Of a stretch of DNA of 64,000 bases, positions 9,230 to 20,147 are shown one piece after another. Made by a program: the position numbers and the translations under genes. The first letter of the stretch is position 1; every line of letters starts with the position of its first letter. The stretch comes from Ichthyophis bannanicus (Eukaryota > Chordata > Amphibia > Gymnophiona > Ichthyophiidae). Where the stretch lies: contig CM066033.1 of the NCBI GenBank assembly GCA_033557465.1, positions 1,307,177,519 to 1,307,241,518 of the forward strand, in the 5' to 3' direction. The notes under the pieces were generated by a model, which saw nothing but the letters and a program-made list of their open reading frames with translations, did not search any database and was not told where the DNA came from.

Positions 9230-12150
9230 ATGGTTCGGAAGAATGTATCTTTGAAGGATACTACCAAAAGCAGAGAGGTTCCACAAAAGAGTAAAGTAGC
9301 CCAAATGCCCTCAAGTATGGAGCAGACAGAGCTTAAAGATCCCAAATTACCCATGTCTAACAATAGCCAAATTAATATGAATAAAATACATTCTCTAAAA
9401 TGCTTGTATGCAAATGCTAGAAGTCTAAAAAATAAGATGGGAGAGTTAGAATATATAGCACTAAATGAAAGGTTAGATATGATTGGAATATCAGAGACAT
9501 GGTGGAAGGAGGACAACCAGTGGGACACTGTGATACCTGGGTACAAACTATATCGAAATGATAGAGCTGATCAAATTGGTGGAGGGGTTGCTCTCTATGT
9601 TAGAGAGGCATTGAGTCAGAAAGGATTAAAGTTTTGCAGGAAACAAAATCTGCTGTAGAATCTATATGGATTGAAATTCCATGTAAAAGGGGGAAGGCAA
9701 TAGCAGTGGGGGTGTACTATGAAGCACCTGGCCAGAATGACCAAATGGATGATGAAATGCTCAAAGAAATCAAGGAAGCTAACAAAAGTTACAGTGCAGT
9801 AATAATAATGGGTGATTTCAACTACCCCGGTATCGACTGGGTCAGTGTCACGTCAGGACATGCTAGGGAGATAAAGTTCCTAGATGAAATAAATGACTGC
9901 TTCTTGGAGCAGCTGGTTCATGAACCGACCAGAGGGGAAGCCATATTAGACCTAGTCCTTAGTGGAACACCAGATCTAGTGCAAGAGATAAGGTTGTTGG
10001 GGCCACTTGGCAATAGTGATCATAGCATGATCGCCTTTGATTTAATTAGTGGAGGAGGGATAGTAAGGAAATCCACAGTACTACCTTTTAACTTTCGAAA
10101 GGGAGACTATGATAAAATGAGGAAAACAGTTAAGAAAAAACTAAAAGGAGCAGTTGCAAAGGTTAAAGACGTACATCAGGCTTGGCTGTTGTTGAAAAAT
10201 ACTATCTTGGAAGCCCAGACCAGCTGTATTCCACGCTTTAAGAAAAGTGGAAGGAAGTCCAAAAAACTGCCAGCATGGTTTAAAGGTGAGGTCAGAGAGG
10301 CTGTTGTTGCCAAAAAAGCATCTTTCAGGAAATGGAAAAAAGAGCCAAACGACGAAACCTGGAAACAGCACAAGCACTGGCAAGTCAAATGCAAGGCATT
10401 GATAAGGCAGGCAAAGGGAGAATTTGAGAAGAAGCTTGCTGCAGAAGCAAAAACACGAAGTAAAGACCTTTTCAAGTACATTCGTAGCAAAAAACCTGTG
10501 AGAGAGTCAGTTGGTCCATTAGATGATAAAGGGGTTAAAGGAGCAATAAGAGGCAACAAGGCGATAGCGGAGAGACTGAATGAATTCTTTGCTTCAGTCT
10601 TTACTGAGGAAGATGTAGGGATGTTACACATGACTGAAGTGGTATTTAAAGGTGCGGAAGAATTGAAGGAAATATCGATACATCGGGAAGATATATTACA
10701 ACTATTAGATAAACTGAAGAGTATCAAATCACCTGGGCTGGATGGTATACATCCAAGGGTGTTGAAAGAACTGAAATATGAGATTGCAGACGTGCTATTA
10801 GTAATCTGTGAACTATCATTAAAATCATCTCTAATACCTGAATATAGGAGGATCGCCAATGTAACACCAATTTTTTAAAAGGTTTCCAGGGGTGATCCGG
10901 GAAACTACAGACCGGTGAGCCTGACATCAGTACCGGGAAAAATGGTAGAAACCATCATAAAGAATAAAATTACTCAGCATGTAGATAGTCATGACCTAAT
11001 GGGAGACAGCCAACATGGCTTTAGACAAGGAAGATCTTGTCTTACTAATCTGTTATGTTTTTTTGAAGGAGTGAATAATCAGGTGGACAAAGGTGAGTCG
11101 GTTGATATTGTGTATCTGGACTTTCAGAAAGCCTTTGACAAGGTCCCTCATCAGAGACTTTTGGCAAAACTAAAGAGTCATGGGATAGGAGGCAGTGTAC
11201 TATTGTGGATCAGGAACTGGTTAAAAGATAGAAAGCAGAGGGTAGGGCTAAATGGCCAATTTTCCCAATGGAGAAAGGTGAATAGTGGTGTACCCCAGGG
11301 ATCTGTGCTGGGTCCGCTGCTTTTTGACATATTCATAAATGACCCGGAAAGTGGAATAACGAGTGAGGTTATCAAATTTGCAGATGACACAAAACTATTT
11401 AAAGTTGTTAAAACCCAAGAGGATTGTGGAAAATTGCAAGAGGATCTTGATAAATTGGAAGATTGCGCATCAAAATGGCAGTTGAAATTTAATGTAGACA
11501 AGTGCAAAATTATGCACCTAGGGAAGAACAACCCAAACTATTGTTACACGATGCAAGGTTCCACATTAGGAACCACCACCCAGGAAAAAGATTTAGGCGT
11601 CATTGTGGATACCATGTTAAAACCCTCGGCCCAGTGTTGCGCCGCGGCCAAGAGAGCAAATAGAATCCTAGGTATGATAAGTAAAGGAATGGAAAATAAA
11701 ACAAAAGATATTATAATGCCTCTATATCGTTCCATGGTGAGACCGCACCTTGAATATTGTGTGCAATTCTGGTCGCCGTATCTTAAAAAGGATATAGCAA
11801 TTTTAGAAAAGGTTCAGAGAAGAGCCACCAAAATGGTAAAGGGGATGGAAGGATACTCCTATGAAGAAAGGCTAAAAAGGTTAGGGCTCTTTAACCTGGA
11901 AAAGAGACGGCTGAGGGGAGATATGATAGAAGTCTATAAATTAATGAACGGAGTGGAACGGGTAAACGTAGATCGATTGTTTACCTTATCAGAATATAGA
12001 AAGACTAGGGGACATGCAATGAAGCTATAGGGTAAACTATTTAAGACTAATAAAAGAAAATATTTTTTCACTCAACATGTAATCAAACTCTGGAATTTGT
12101 TACCAGAGAATGTAGTAAAGGCTGTTAGTGTAGCTGGGTTTAAAAAAAGG
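9230..12150 (+). pseudogene. CR1-A ORF2 (endonuclease-reverse transcriptase), a few lesions
   Basis: Frame 9230-9658 carries the endonuclease start ('CLYANARSLKNK', 'ISETWW'). A missing G near 9609, compared with copy 1, moves the frame to 9634-10878, which holds 'MGDFNYPGIDW', 'GNSDHSM', the linker and the start of the polymerase. A homopolymer slip at about 10870 moves it to 10915-12030, with 'DIVYLDFQKAFDKVPH', '[15 protein letters not shown]' and 'FADDTKLF', the catalytic Asp pair. A TAG at about 12028 replaces a Gln codon near the C-terminus. About 950 codons in total. Every catalytic motif survives, so the copy decayed recently or was dead on arrival with few changes. The protein nicks target DNA and primes cDNA synthesis from the LINE RNA 3' end. 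Confidence 0.85.
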
Positions 12151-12361
12151 TTTGGACAAGTTCCTGGAGGAAAGGTCCATAAACCATAATTAAGAAGGGA
12201 CCCAGGATATCAATGCTTGAACCAATACAAGCATTGTGGAACATGTGTCCCTTGGGGAAACTGCTAGGTACATATGACCTAGATTGGCCACTGTTGGAAA
12301 CAGAATACTGGGCTTGATGGACCTTGGTCTGACCCAGTATGGCATATCTTATGTTCTTATG

Positions 12362-13359
12362 TTCGATAATGAGAGCCTTAGCCATGTCCTGCACAAAGTC
12401 GAGGAAGGCAACATCCTTTGGGCGGGGAATGGTGTTGGGTCCAAAGCACATCTTGGTATAGCTGAGTGTCCGAGGACTCTTCATCCTCAGTCTCCCAGTC
12501 GGACTCAAAGGCTGAATATGAGTCCGAGGCCTTGAGATCCCCTCGGCTGAGATCCATACCATGTGGACCGTGATCTCTGGGGGATCTGCGGCCTGAACCA
12601 TGGGCACTTGTCAGGGAGGACCAGTGTCCTAAGGAACGGGACCGGTACCTTATCCAGAGCCATTGGACTGTCGAGGCAGATGATGCTCAAAGGTCAGCTC
12701 AACATCCAGGGAAGCCCTCAATGTTGAGGATCCTGTCTTCGGGGCGGATGAACTGGACAAGCCGCTGCATGGTCACAAGAGCTCTCTAATGCCACCATCC
12801 TGGTCTCCATATCAGTTAGCTCTGTAGCCTTCGATATGGGCACCGAAGACTTTGGGTCTGGCATCAGTACAGTCGAGGGGGAGTCCTCAAAGAGGATGGC
12901 CTCAGGTGTCTGAGGCTGGTCGGCAGGCACTAATGACTACTTGCAGGGCAGCTTGTGAGGCCGCTCCCACTCCTACTCCTCAGACTCACGCCAGGGACTG
13001 CAGGGCCTGGAGTAGGATTTTCCCTTCTTCCCTGACCCGTCCTCTGAGGCGCTCTTCAAAGATTTTGTCTTCTTGTGTGCCACCTATGAGGATTTCCTCT
13101 CAGAGGAACTGCAGCCGTGGGACTCCAAGGAGGCTCGAGCTTCACAGGGCACCAAAGTACCGGAGGGGGCCCTTGATCATGGTGTCGCCGGAAATTCCGT
13201 CACGGAATTGGACTTCTGAAAGAACTTTTCCTGCTGCTGATGACAGATCTTTAGGGCCTTTGAAGTCATGGTTCTGCAGAGTTCACAGTCCGAGTCGTTA
13301 TGTTCCGGGCCAAGGCACCGGAGGCAGCAGTCATTTGGATCGGTGAGGCTGGAGGCCAT
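12362..13359 (-). pseudogene. DIRS gag, N-terminal part with zinc knuckle
   Basis: The first codons at 13359 on the minus strand give 'MASSLTDPNDCCLRCLGPE', and the cysteine-histidine spacing C-x2-C-x4-H-x4-C (two codons overlap the quoted end) is a zinc knuckle of the type found at the N-terminus of vertebrate DIRS gag. Later pieces at 12718-12930 and 12362-12607 (ending 'VAFLDFVQDMAKALIIEH') lie in other frames, so several indels are present. Gag would bind element RNA and form particles. The reading is cut at 12362 by CR1-A copy 2 and continues at 7368. Confidence 0.65.
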
Positions 13360-13755
13360 CAGAAAAAAGAAGTCCCCGCCACCAAAAAAGGCCCTGAATG
13401 CCGGTCAAGGAACATCTCAAGATAAAAAAGAGAAAAAAACAAGGAAAGAAACTGAGGAGTGATACAGAGGAGAGATGGCTTGGGAGCGGGAAGGAACTGG
13501 CATGCAAACCGGACAAAAACGTATCAAAAATCACACTTTTTCTGGGGGAAACTGGACAGACATCGAGAGACCTACACAGAAAAAAGGAGACTGAGGCAAG
13601 GTGGCATCCTTGAACGGAAGGGGACCACGCATGCATGGTGCATCTCCCAAAGGCTTTCTTTGAAAGCTGGGGAGATGCTTTCATGGGGGCTCCTTCGGCA
13701 CCAATGTCACCCAGATGTGAGGACTGACTTCCTACTTGTTCCCGGAGAACTGCTT
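13360..13755 (-). other. Presumed DIRS leader and terminal repeat
   Basis: No coding frame on the minus strand. The stretch 13690-13730 ('ggcaccaatgtcaccc', 'agatgtgaggactg') resembles the terminal region I would expect at the 5' end of such elements, but the matching right-hand repeat lies outside the window, so it cannot be confirmed. The end position is a guess from loss of GC-rich character at about 13755. Confidence 0.4.
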
Positions 13756-14500
13756 ATAATATAGTTCTATTATTATTATGCCAGTTGAAATGTTTCTATT
13801 GTTATCAGTGACCCCGAAGATTTTCTTCAGAAAATCCTTGGTTCAGAATACAAAATCTGGATTGGACTCAGTTGTTTTGAGAAGGGATGACATTTGAGTG
13901 GAGTTTAAGTGCCAAGGTCTAACAGTTTATACTGGTCCCATTCGATGAACCCTGAAAAAAATACTTCCAAGATTGAGAATATGTGATTATATTGCTCTTG
14001 GACTGGTATAACTACTGTCTTCCAAGCAGCGTGGAGGATGCATATGGGCAGGGGGTTTACACTAACATTTGTATATCCTTATAATGGATGGGTACCCATT
14101 GCCCAGATATGGTCTGAGAAACACCTTACATTGTGGTATGATTATATCCTCTTTTTTTACTTCTCCTTCTCCATTTAATGTATTCCCACATGCACCCATT
14201 CTGTGGTAACTAATCCATTTAAATGCCTGGTTTTCATGTTTAGTAAATGGCTAGTAAATAGTTTAGTAAATAGGCCTAATACTTCAGTCTGATCATGCCC
14301 CCTACCAAATTGAAATAGAAGTCCATTTCAAAACTTGAAAAAAAAGTTTTAGATGTTAAATAATAACCTGAAGGCTGAAAAATAAAATATTAAGGAAGCC
14401 ATTTTATAATCATATGAATTAGGTGCAGAGGAAAACTCTAAAACAAAAGGGTATATGATTGTAAGAAAGCATCAATTACGGGCAAACTTACAGCATTTGC
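13756..14500 (+). other. Unassigned, possible degenerate L1-clade ORF2
   Basis: A-rich sequence without open frames. Translation near 14283 gives 'SDHAPYQIEIEVHFKT', which looks like the end of an L1 endonuclease domain, where SDH holds catalytic residues. The rest is too decayed to read. It would fit with the L1-like fragment at 15440-15790 if both belong to one element split by the inverted-repeat insertion. The first 500 bases show nothing I recognise. Confidence 0.35.
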
Positions 14501-14509
14501 TGTGGGGAC

Positions 14510-15285
14510 GAAAAGACAGCATTATGCTCATTCAGACAAAACATTAAAGGAGAGGTCGTGGCATCAGTGGCTCTATGTAAAGGGCATAATATATAGTGGC
14601 CTTAATGGACCCTTCAAATCACATCATATGCCACTCACTTCTCAATATCAAAAGCAGTTACATAATAAAATGTTGACAACTTATCTTCTCCACACACGAG
14701 AGGACCTTCTGTAGAATCAGCTACTGTGATTATTAGTCCTGTTGCCTAGAAGTAGATTATATGTGGTAACAGTATTGTGACTGCTTAAATTTGGCCTCCT
14801 GAAGCAGCTAGGAAACGAAATGCTGCCAGCATCGATGATCAAGGCATGATCTAAGATTTCTGGCTGAGCGATACATAGAGAAGATAAGTTGTTGCAACGT
14901 TTTATATTGAGATGTGAGTAGCATATGATGTGATTTGAAGGTTCTATTAAGGCCACTATACAGGGTGGCCCAAAAAAAGTGAGAACATCTCGTAGCATAT
15001 AAGTTATTTAAAAATTCAAAAAGACAGATGTAAACGACTGACAAATTTTTTTAAAAAAAGAGGGCGTCCGGAAATTGTCGAAATAAAGACGTTATATAAC
15101 TAAAAAAGGTAAATAAGTATACTATTTAAGCTTTTAATTTATGAGATGTTCTCACTTTTTTTGGGCCACCCTGTATACCAAGTTGCCTGTTATAAATACC
15201 CTGTTACATAGAGCCACTGATGCCACGACCTCTCCGTTAATGTTTTTTCTGAATGAGCATAATGCCATCTATATGTTGTCGTTGT
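14510..15285. mobile_element. Inverted-repeat (foldback) element
   Basis: Left arm about 14515-14700 and right arm about 14878-15275 are imperfect reverse complements once the MITE at 14961-15173 is removed. Shared blocks include 'gcattatgctcattcag', 'gaggtcgtggcatcagtggc', 'aatcacatcatatg' and 'acaacttatcttctc'. The arms are roughly 190 bases and the central spacer about 180 bases. No coding frame and no recognised transposon ends; it could be a non-autonomous DNA element or two copies of one repeat head to head. Confidence 0.6.
14961..15173. mobile_element. mariner/Tc1-type MITE, copy 1
   Basis: 213 bases with near-perfect terminal inverted repeats (left cagggtggcccaaaaaaag, right end its complement) flanked by TA on both sides (14959-14960 and 15174-15175). 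TA duplication and the cagggtg start are the hallmarks of Tc1/mariner elements. It has no transposase and would need one in trans. It lies inside the right arm of the foldback element, so it is younger. A second copy is at 19599-19808. Confidence 0.9.
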
Positions 15286-15439
15286 TAAATTCTGTCAAGT
15301 CGGTGTCAACTCATGCCATTTATATAGCAGTGTTTTTTATATTTTATGGTGGTTAGTTTACTGCTATTTTTGGAGGATTTCGTTTTATGTTGCGGGGAAG
15401 AAAAAACCTAAACAAAAAGAAATAGATAACAGATTACAC

Positions 15440-15790
15440 AAGTAGCACAACTAGAAAAAACGATAAAGAATCAAGATCCAGAAATGTCATGAAAGAACTG
15501 TGTGAATGAAACTAACAGCAGCAAAGAGAATGCATATAAATTGCCTATAAATTGCAGAGAGCTAGCAGAGCTTTTATGAAACAGGGAACAAAGCTAGCAG
15601 AATATTAGCTACCAAACTGAAAGCAGCACTAAATGCTAAAGTGATTATAAAGATTAAAGATCAGACATGTAGTATAATAGTTGATAAGGAGCAGATAAGA
15701 AATAGATTTGCCCAGTTCTACCAAGAACTGTATGCATTAGATGCGCTATTAAAATGCAGTAAAGAATACTCAGATTTGGTTCAAATGTCT
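15440..15790 (+). pseudogene. Degenerate L1-clade ORF2 fragment
   Basis: Translation with frame changes gives 'LEKTIKNQDPEM', then 'QGNKASRILATKLKA' and 'IIKIKDQTCSIIVDKEQIR' with 'NRFAQFYQELY'. This is the segment between endonuclease and reverse transcriptase in L1-type ORF2 proteins, where 'GNKSSKYLA' and 'F..YYxxLY' are conserved. Several stops interrupt it. No catalytic part is kept. It may be the continuation of the fragment near 14283. Confidence 0.55.
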
Positions 15791-15884
15791 TTGTTATGAG
15801 ATGGGGATTGCTTAATGTTAGATTTCTTATTTAGTATATCTAGTGGTATGTAGCTCACACCTTTCCAGTAATGGTTCAAGGTGA

Positions 15885-16435
15885 GTTTATTTATTTATTT
15901 TATTTAACATTTTTTTATATACCATCTTTCTACGAATCAAAACGGTTTACATAGAACAAAAAGCAGTATATTTCAACTGTTTACATGGAACAATTAACAG
16001 GATACAGAATAAAACAACAAGAACAACAAAATTATATTATTCAATTAATTACCTTGAACAGAGAACAACTATTTACATATTTACAAATGTATGTGCAAGG
16101 CTACGGATGGGAGTATTGTAAAGTTTAAAAAGAACAAGGGCAGGGGGGTAGAAAATAAGGGGTTTAGGTAATAGGGTGGGAGAGAAAAATGATCGAGGAA
16201 GAGATGAGTCTTTAACTTTTTCCGGAAATCAGTGTGGCTCATGCAGTTGCGCAGCTCATGCGGAAGGGTGTTCCTAAGGGAAGGAGCATAGAGGGAGTTA
16301 CATACAGCAGACATTTTCCTGTCCCTGGAGGACTTACAATGGTTTATGGTTTTGTTAAATTTAATATACCGCCTCTCTGAGTTCCAGTGAGGTGGTTTGC
16401 AAATAAAATAAAATAAAATATACCACAACAGGAGC
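15885..16435 (-). pseudogene. L2-clade LINE, 3' fragment
   Basis: The low-coordinate end is a TTTA/ATTT simple tail followed by the L2-style 3' region with 'aaacggtttacatagaac'. Upstream on the minus strand the frame 16081-16428 gives the ORF C-terminus, 'LRNTLPHELRNCMSHTDFRK' followed by 'KLKTHLF', which matches the conserved 'xWNSLPxxLR...FRKxLKTHLF' end of L2 polyproteins. The Trp is replaced here. The rest of the element is missing by 5' truncation near 16435. Confidence 0.75.
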
Positions 16436-17083
16436 TACAAGAATAATAGGAAAGGGAAAGAGAGAGATAGTGGTGTGCTGGCAGTTTTTCTCCTCATTGC
16501 TGGAGCTGAACAGCCCACCGCCCATTTTCAAAGGCCAAGGTAAATAGTTGAGGATCCATTATGCAAACTCATTGGTAATGTGTTCTAGAGTGTGGGTGCA
16601 ACAAAAAAGAAGACTGAACACCTGGTACTGTCCAGTCGTGCTTGGGAGACTGGGGGAAGAATCAGATGGTTTCCATAGACAGCCCGTAAGACCCTAGCAG
16701 GAGCATATAGGGAAATTGACGAGGTAAGATAAAGGGGTGATTTGGTATAAAGATACTGGGGGGGGGGGATTTAGGGGCCGCTAGACCAACAGGTTATTTT
16801 ATTTTATTTTACTTTGAGGTGGGGGTGGGGGGTACAGGAGCCGCTAGACCACCAGGTAGTTACTTTCTGTCAGGGCACCAGCCCCCAACAGTGTTTTGAT
16901 GCCATCAGGGCTTTTCCCAATGCCGCGGTCATCCCTGATGCCATCAAAATACCAGACGGAGGGGGGATCGGGATGCTGGGCCACCAGGGATTTCATTTCC
17001 TTATTTTGATGGCATCAGGGGCTTTGCCCGATGCCTGATCATCTGAGGAGAAGATGATCTAGGCATCAGGGAAAGTACTCGGT
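16436..17083. other. Unassigned sequence with G-rich and T-rich simple tracts
   Basis: No coding frame I can support. It contains two related blocks around 'gccgctagacca' (16777 and 16842) with a TTTTA tract between, and repeated 'gatgccatca' motifs between 16898 and 17020. These look like pieces of a non-autonomous repeat, not identified. Confidence 0.4.
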
Positions 17084-17285
17084 GCATCAAAATACTGCCG
17101 GGGCACATGTTACAGGTTTAAGTCATCTCTTACACTGCAGTAAAAAGTATGCTACTATTGCTGGTTGCAAAATCCTCTACACCTGTCTCTGCATCAGGCG
17201 TAGCCATGATTTGCATATGAGACCATTATGTGTAGCTGATTAAAATACATTTAAATACGCATGGCGTTAATTGGGCACTAGGTTT
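17084..17285 (+). repeat. Direct repeat, copy 1 of a 200-bp unknown repeat
   Basis: About 202 bases that recur at 18381-18584 in the same orientation with roughly 90 percent agreement by eye. Shared blocks include 'catcaaaatactgccgggg', 'ttacaggtttaagtcatctc', 'gcgtagccatgatttgcata' and 'cattatgtgtagctgattaa'. It does not have TG...CA ends, so it is not an obvious LTR. Confidence 0.75.
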
Positions 17286-17679
17286 TCCTTTTATGTTTGC
17301 ATTGAAAAGGTGCATAAAGTGTGCTTGAACGTGGTATTATGGGTTCTTAAAGGCCACGCTAGCTTTCTGCATCGGCCTGTATGATTGTTAATGCCTCTAT
17401 ATTGAAAGAGTTTTTCCCCAGTAGTTTGGAAATTGGGCCAAAAGATTCTGAAAAGAATTACAGATCATCAATCCAATTACCTTCCAAATTCTCCAGCTCA
17501 ACTACGAAGTCTATATCTTGTTATTTCCGGATGGTGCATACTCATCATTTACGCACATCAGTGCAATTTAGTCGATTGGCAAGGCATATGCAGCTTTGCA
17601 GTCGAAAGGATGAAACCCTGCCATGTTAGTCACATGAGGACATTACAAACTGTTAATTTGTTTAATATGCACCCGTAAT
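17286..17679. other. Unassigned
   Basis: No recognised coding or repeat signature. Short open frames here are not convincing. Confidence 0.3.
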
Positions 17680-18030
17680 TCTGCATTCTTTTTCCTAGGC
17701 CTCACACTTTGGAACCCCCTCCCATCAGTACTCCGCTTAGAACCATCCTACCAGAGGTTCAAGGCAATGCTAAAAACCCATCTCTTTCATACTGAATTTG
17801 ACCTCCCACCCCCCTCGCCAGCCTTAACTCAGTTGCTCTTCTTTCCCCTCCCAAGCCCATTTCCTTCAGCTCTCCTCCACCCCCCTCTAAGTATGGTTGC
17901 CTCTTTCCTGTCCTATCCATTGCTAGCATTCCTTTCTACTTTCTAATTTTGCAGCACACTTTTATATCATTATTGTAAACCACACCAGTGCTTTTGTTTG
18001 GGCGATATATTAAACATGAGAATAAAGATA
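17680..18030 (+). pseudogene. L2-clade LINE, 3' fragment
   Basis: Plus-strand translation gives 'LTLWNPLPSVLRLEPSYQR' then 'FKAMLKTHLFHTEFDL', the conserved C-terminus of L2-type polyproteins, followed by a C-rich 3' UTR and a 3' end with 'tattgtaaaccacaccagtg'. The rest of the element is absent. It belongs to a different L2 subfamily from 15885-16435; its closest relative here is 61115-61700. Confidence 0.7.
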
Positions 18031-18254
18031 AACTGGAGAAAAAGGAATTTTAACAATGCAGATAAAGAAAGATGAGTCAACCAAGAACAATATTTAAATT
18101 ATGAAGAGTCTAGTAGGAAATAGTAGCAAGGAAGCAGATAGAAAATTAGAAGATTAGAGCAACTATACACTGTCAGATTTTTTTGTGGCTAAAACTGAAG
18201 GATTAAAAGCTAGAATAGGGCAGGAGGAGTCTGAAATTGGTACTAAGGTAGAGA

Positions 18255-18375
18255 ATTTATGTTTATTCAGTTTGATAAACCACCCTTCATAACAGCAGAG
18301 CGGTGTACAATAATCAAAAAAAAGTACAGAGAGGCCAAAGCCCAGAAAAGGAAAGGAACTACAATTCGAGACAGG
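18255..18375 (-). mobile_element. L2-type LINE 3' UTR remnant
   Basis: 'gtttattcagtttgataaac' followed by 'cagcagagcggtgtacaata' is the 3' UTR pattern of L2-type elements in reverse orientation (compare 55720-55760). Only about 120 bases remain, without coding sequence. Confidence 0.5.
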
Positions 18376-18380
18376 AAAGG

Positions 18381-18584
18381 GCCATCAAAATACTGCCGGG
18401 GACACACATTACAGGTTTAAGTCATCTCAGACCCTGCAGTAAAAATTTTGGTACTATTGCTGTTTGCAAAATCCTCTATGCCTGTGTCTGCATCACGCGT
18501 AGCCATGATTTGCATACGAGACCATTATGTGTAGCTGATTAAAATACATTTAAATATGCGTGGCGTTAATTGGGCACTAGGTTT
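18381..18584 (+). repeat. Direct repeat, copy 2 of the 200-bp unknown repeat
   Basis: Second copy of 17084-17285, same orientation, about 1.3 kb downstream. Differences are scattered substitutions, so the duplication is not recent. Confidence 0.75.
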
Positions 18585-19598
18585 AGTGTCTTTTGCTTGA
18601 TTTACTTATTAGAGATTACAGGTATGGTTGCTACGATGAATATTACTTTTTAGGCACATTTCGCATAAGCAATAGAACCTATTGGAGAGGCTCCATTCAT
18701 TTTGGTAACTGTCTGCCTGTCTGTATTCATCAGTTTGAAGAGCCATTGGGAGTACTGGTCAAGCTGGCATGAAGAGTGGGACTGTGGGCTGAAAATGCTG
18801 GCAGAAGTCCCCAGGTCCCACCAACATGAAGAACAGGGCTGCAGCCTAAAAATGCCAGTTAGAGTCCCCAGGTCCTGCTAGCGTGAAGAGTGGACTGCAA
18901 TCTGACTGTCTCAAAGCAAGAGGGAGCAGAGCATGAATAGAAGGGATGAGCAAAGGGCAAAGCATGGAGAGAAGGGGCAGGGTTAAAGGAGGAAGGCATG
19001 CAAAACATAAGGGAATGGGTGGGGCTAGAGGGGAGGGAAGGGTAAAGCACTGGGGAGGGGCAGGGTTAGAGGGGAGGCTGGAGACTGGAGAGAGAGTGTA
19101 AGTCAGGGAGTGCAAGCTTGGTTGGGACCAGTGCCCATCAGATTCTGTTTTGATCATGCCGCCATCCAGCATCTTTGCCAGGAACTAGAGCCTCTCCTTC
19201 ATTCCACCACTGCCCGTCCACTTAAAGGTGACCACAGTCCTTGCTTTTTCACCACTGACAGTTTTCAGACTCTATTGGCTGTCACATTAGATCTCAGTCA
19301 GTCTGCATCATGCAGTTTCTCAGGACCTTTCTCACTCAGACCTCTGATTATATAGCCTTCTCCAAGAGTTTTCAGAACAAGCAGCAAACTATGACTCAGT
19401 TGTATGAAATGGTCCATTTTCCATCTGTGTTGGGGGTCATAGATTAAACACAAGTGTCCATCAGGCCCCCAGAAGGGAGGAAAGGGTCTGAGGCAACACA
19501 AAATCCTTTCACTCGCTCAACATGCAGAAGGTCTGCAATGCTCAGGTCCATATAATGAATGTCTTTCCCAGATTTCCAGGCTCCTGCTATGAAATATA
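18585..19598. other. Unassigned; short tandem and GA-rich repeats
   Basis: 18765-18900 holds about two and a half units of a 60-base repeat ('catgaagagtgg' ... 'gtccccaggtcc'). 18905-19080 is purine-rich with repeated 'gggcagggtta' blocks. From 19110 to 19598 there is no feature I can name. Confidence 0.4.
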
Positions 19599-19808
19599 CA
19601 GGGTGGCCCAAAAAAAGTGAGAGCATCTCGTAGCATATAAGTTATTTAAAATTTTAAAAAGACAGATGTAAACGATTGACAAATTTTAAAAAAAAGATGG
19701 TGACCTGAAATTGTCGAAATAAAGACTTACATAGCTAAAAAAGGTAAATAAGTAAACTATTTAAACTTTTCATTCACGAGATATTCTCACTTTTTTTGGG
19801 CCACCCTG
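19599..19808. mobile_element. mariner/Tc1-type MITE, copy 2
   Basis: 210 bases, same terminal repeats as 14961-15173 and TA on each side (19597-19598, 19809-19810). Internal sequence matches copy 1 throughout with small indels and substitutions, so both came from one non-autonomous family. Confidence 0.9.
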
Positions 19809-19810
19809 TA

Positions 19811-20134
19811 CATCCTTTGCACTCTAAAATCCATGATAAGTTTGAGAGCAGTCAGATCATTTTGGGATGGCTACTAGGTAAGAAAATTTTTAACAGTATA
19901 TGATGTTGCTGCACATTTCTAATTTTACAAGTCTTCTACTAGTAAAAATTTTCTTATTCCTTTATTAGTCTATATTATATATTATTTATTAAGTTTTGAT
20001 ACAATAGGTTACTATAAAAATGATCTTTTCAGACATTGAATTCTTTTTTGGAGGTCCTGAAGATGTGTAGGTTGTTATTTATCATTTTACACTTGGATGG
20101 ATTATGCCGTGATGTTTAATATGTGTTGACATTT
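19811..20134. other. Unassigned AT-rich sequence
   Basis: About 320 bases without recognised coding or repeat signature. Confidence 0.3.
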
Positions 20135-20147
20135 TTTAAAGATGTTG

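Larger units (their letters stand above)
7369..12361 (+). mobile_element. CR1-A LINE copy 2, nearly full length
   Basis: The copy has a 5' region with tandem repeats, ORF1 (8274-9194, intact), ORF2 (9230 to about 12150, a few lesions) and the family 3' end at about 12361. The 5' boundary is inferred from where DIRS gag homology stops, so it is good to perhaps 30 bases. The 3' end shares its last tens of bases with 7164, 50182 and 55520. CR1 elements insert with little or no target duplication, and none is obvious here. It is the least damaged CR1 in the window. Confidence 0.85.
1..13755 (-). mobile_element. DIRS-like retrotransposon, split by two CR1 insertions
   Basis: On the minus strand the fragments 12362-13755, 7165-7368 and 1-2072 read in order as leader, gag, reverse transcriptase and the start of RNase H of one DIRS-type element. 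The gag pieces follow each other logically across two plus-strand CR1 insertions (2073-7164 and about 7369-12361), so the element was there first. DIRS elements integrate with a tyrosine recombinase rather than an integrase; that gene would lie to the left of base 1 and is not in the window. The assignment rests on the YLDD-type catalytic box with flanking 'FVFP...W' and 'SLDLKDA', and on a downstream TTDxS RNase H motif, all typical of vertebrate DIRS. Frameshifts and stops make this copy inactive. The 5' end near 13750 is uncertain. Confidence 0.8.

Noticed and set aside
17084..18584. Complete LTR retrotransposon bounded by the 200-base direct repeats
   Set aside because: The repeats lack TG/CA ends, no primer-binding site or gag/pol was seen, and the interior consists of L2 fragments.
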